A stretch of DNA of 5,144 nt, from assembly GCA_007127595.1 (NCBI GenBank), contig SKZA01000323.1, positions 1 through 5,144 on the forward strand, given 5' to 3'. Shown here piece by piece: positions 4,688-5,144 of the stretch; positions within the stretch are counted from its first letter, which is position 1, and each line of letters begins with the position of its first letter. A program made the position numbers and the translations under genes. The notes beneath the pieces are model-generated. The model was not told the DNA's origin. It made no database searches and worked only from the letters and a program-made list of their open reading frames with translations. Source of the stretch: Kiritimatiellia bacterium (GTDB taxonomy: Bacteria > Verrucomicrobiota > Kiritimatiellia > SLAD01).

Positions 4688-5144
4688 TGAGAATAGCGGA
4701 CACATTGGCGGACGGGCTCTGCCGGGTTGAATTCTCTGCGGCGAACAAGGACGAGGCGCTGCGGAAGATGGCTGCCATGGCGGCGGAATGGCCTGCGTTG
4801 AAACCATTCGGCGCGGAGCGGTTGTACGAACTGTTGTCGGAACGGGAAGCCATGGTCTCCACCGGCCTCGGCGGAGGGGTGGCCATTCCACATGCGCGCG
4901 TGGAGGGCTTAGAGGAATTCGTGGTCTACGCCTGTGCGGCCCCGAAAGGCGTGGAATTTGACGCGCTGGATGAGCGGCCGGTGCATCTCTTCGTTGTGGT
5001 ATTCGCGCCGACGGAGCGGAACGCCGAACACCTGCGTCTCTTGGCGTCCCTTTCCCGCATGCTGGCGCAACCCGCCCGAAAGAAGGAACTTCTCGGCGCC
5101 TCGACCACCGCGGCCTTTCAAGAGGTGATCCGGCGGATGTGCTC
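4684..5144 (+). CDS. PTS EIIA domain protein, nitrogen/fructose type (3' truncated)
   Basis: ATG at 4684 overlaps the antiporter stop as ATGA, and a second ATG follows immediately at 4687. The frame is open to the window end, giving 153 residues plus two bases. The signature STGLGGGVAIPHAR (59-72) is the PTS_EIIA_2 active site, with His70 (codon 4891-4893) as the predicted phosphorylated histidine. Downstream come the expected core strands FVVYACAAPKGVEFDAL and PVHLFVVVFAP, and the helix HLRLLASLSRMLAQ. Families of this type (PtsN, FruA IIA) run about 150-160 residues, so only the last few residues should be missing unless another domain follows. The only Shine-Dalgarno-like bases (CAGGG, 4666-4670) are too far away, so translation is probably coupled to the antiporter. 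Because no sugar permease is nearby, a regulatory role like IIA-Ntr, which acts on K+ transport proteins in E. coli, is more likely than sugar uptake. Regulation of the neighbouring antiporter is inference. Confidence 0.92.
   Translation, partial: MMRIADTLADGLCRVEFSAANKDEALRKMAAMAAEWPALKPFGAERLYELLSEREAMVSTGLGGGVAIPHARVEGLEEFVVYACAAPKGVEFDALDERPVHLFVVVFAPTERNAEHLRLLASLSRMLAQPARKKELLGASTTAAFQEVIRRMC

Noticed and set aside
4573..4893. Minus-strand open frames across the antiporter end and the EIIA start
   Set aside because: They are opposite a coding frame with an intact EIIA active-site motif and show no protein-like features.
1..5144. Mobile element, CRISPR array, tRNA or phage attachment site
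   Set aside because: I looked for transposase motifs, terminal inverted repeats, regularly spaced direct repeats and cloverleaf arms and found none. The only notable repeat is the in-frame duplication within the 1217 gene.

Overview
This 5.1 kb window is bacterial DNA of moderately high GC by eye. It encodes lipoproteins and exported proteins of Gram-negative type. The lipobox M48 metallopeptidase, the signal-peptide protein of unknown function, and the CPA2 antiporter coupled to a PTS EIIA-type protein suggest a Gram-negative bacterium, perhaps an uncultivated lineage near the PVC superphylum, Hydrogenedentes or similar. That placement is only an impression from gene content. No rRNA, tRNA, mobile element or CRISPR array was found.

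Layout: (1) 1-195 is the 3' end of an unrecognised + strand gene. (2) 196-434 is a leader/intergenic region with two stem-loops, a possible promoter and a doubtful 38-codon ORF. (3) 435-1166 and 1217-1999 are two + strand genes 50 bp apart, each with a good Shine-Dalgarno. The first is a secreted protein of unknown function. The second is an 8-helix membrane protein built from two copies of a 4-helix unit. (4) 2067-3101, on the - strand and convergent with them, encodes an M48-family zinc metallopeptidase lipoprotein with a complete catalytic motif set. (5) 3102-3424 is the divergent promoter region between the peptidase and the antiporter. (6) 3425-4687 encodes a cation:proton antiporter (CPA2/KefB-like membrane domain only). 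Its stop codon overlaps the start of (7), an EIIA-Ntr/fructose-type PTS protein (4684 to the window end, cut off a few residues before its expected C-terminus).

How they may work together: the clearest functional unit is the antiporter-EIIA pair. The antiporter has no cytoplasmic TrkA-N/RCK domain, and the next, translationally coupled gene is a phosphorylatable EIIA protein. Control of ion exchange by PTS phosphorylation state is therefore a reasonable inference. The M48 lipoprotein is probably an envelope quality-control protease. The 435/1217 pair probably forms one transcription unit whose role cannot be told from sequence. The features most worth a second look are the internally duplicated membrane protein, the antiporter's Thr-Asp motif where Asp-Asp is usual, and the antiporter-EIIA coupling.
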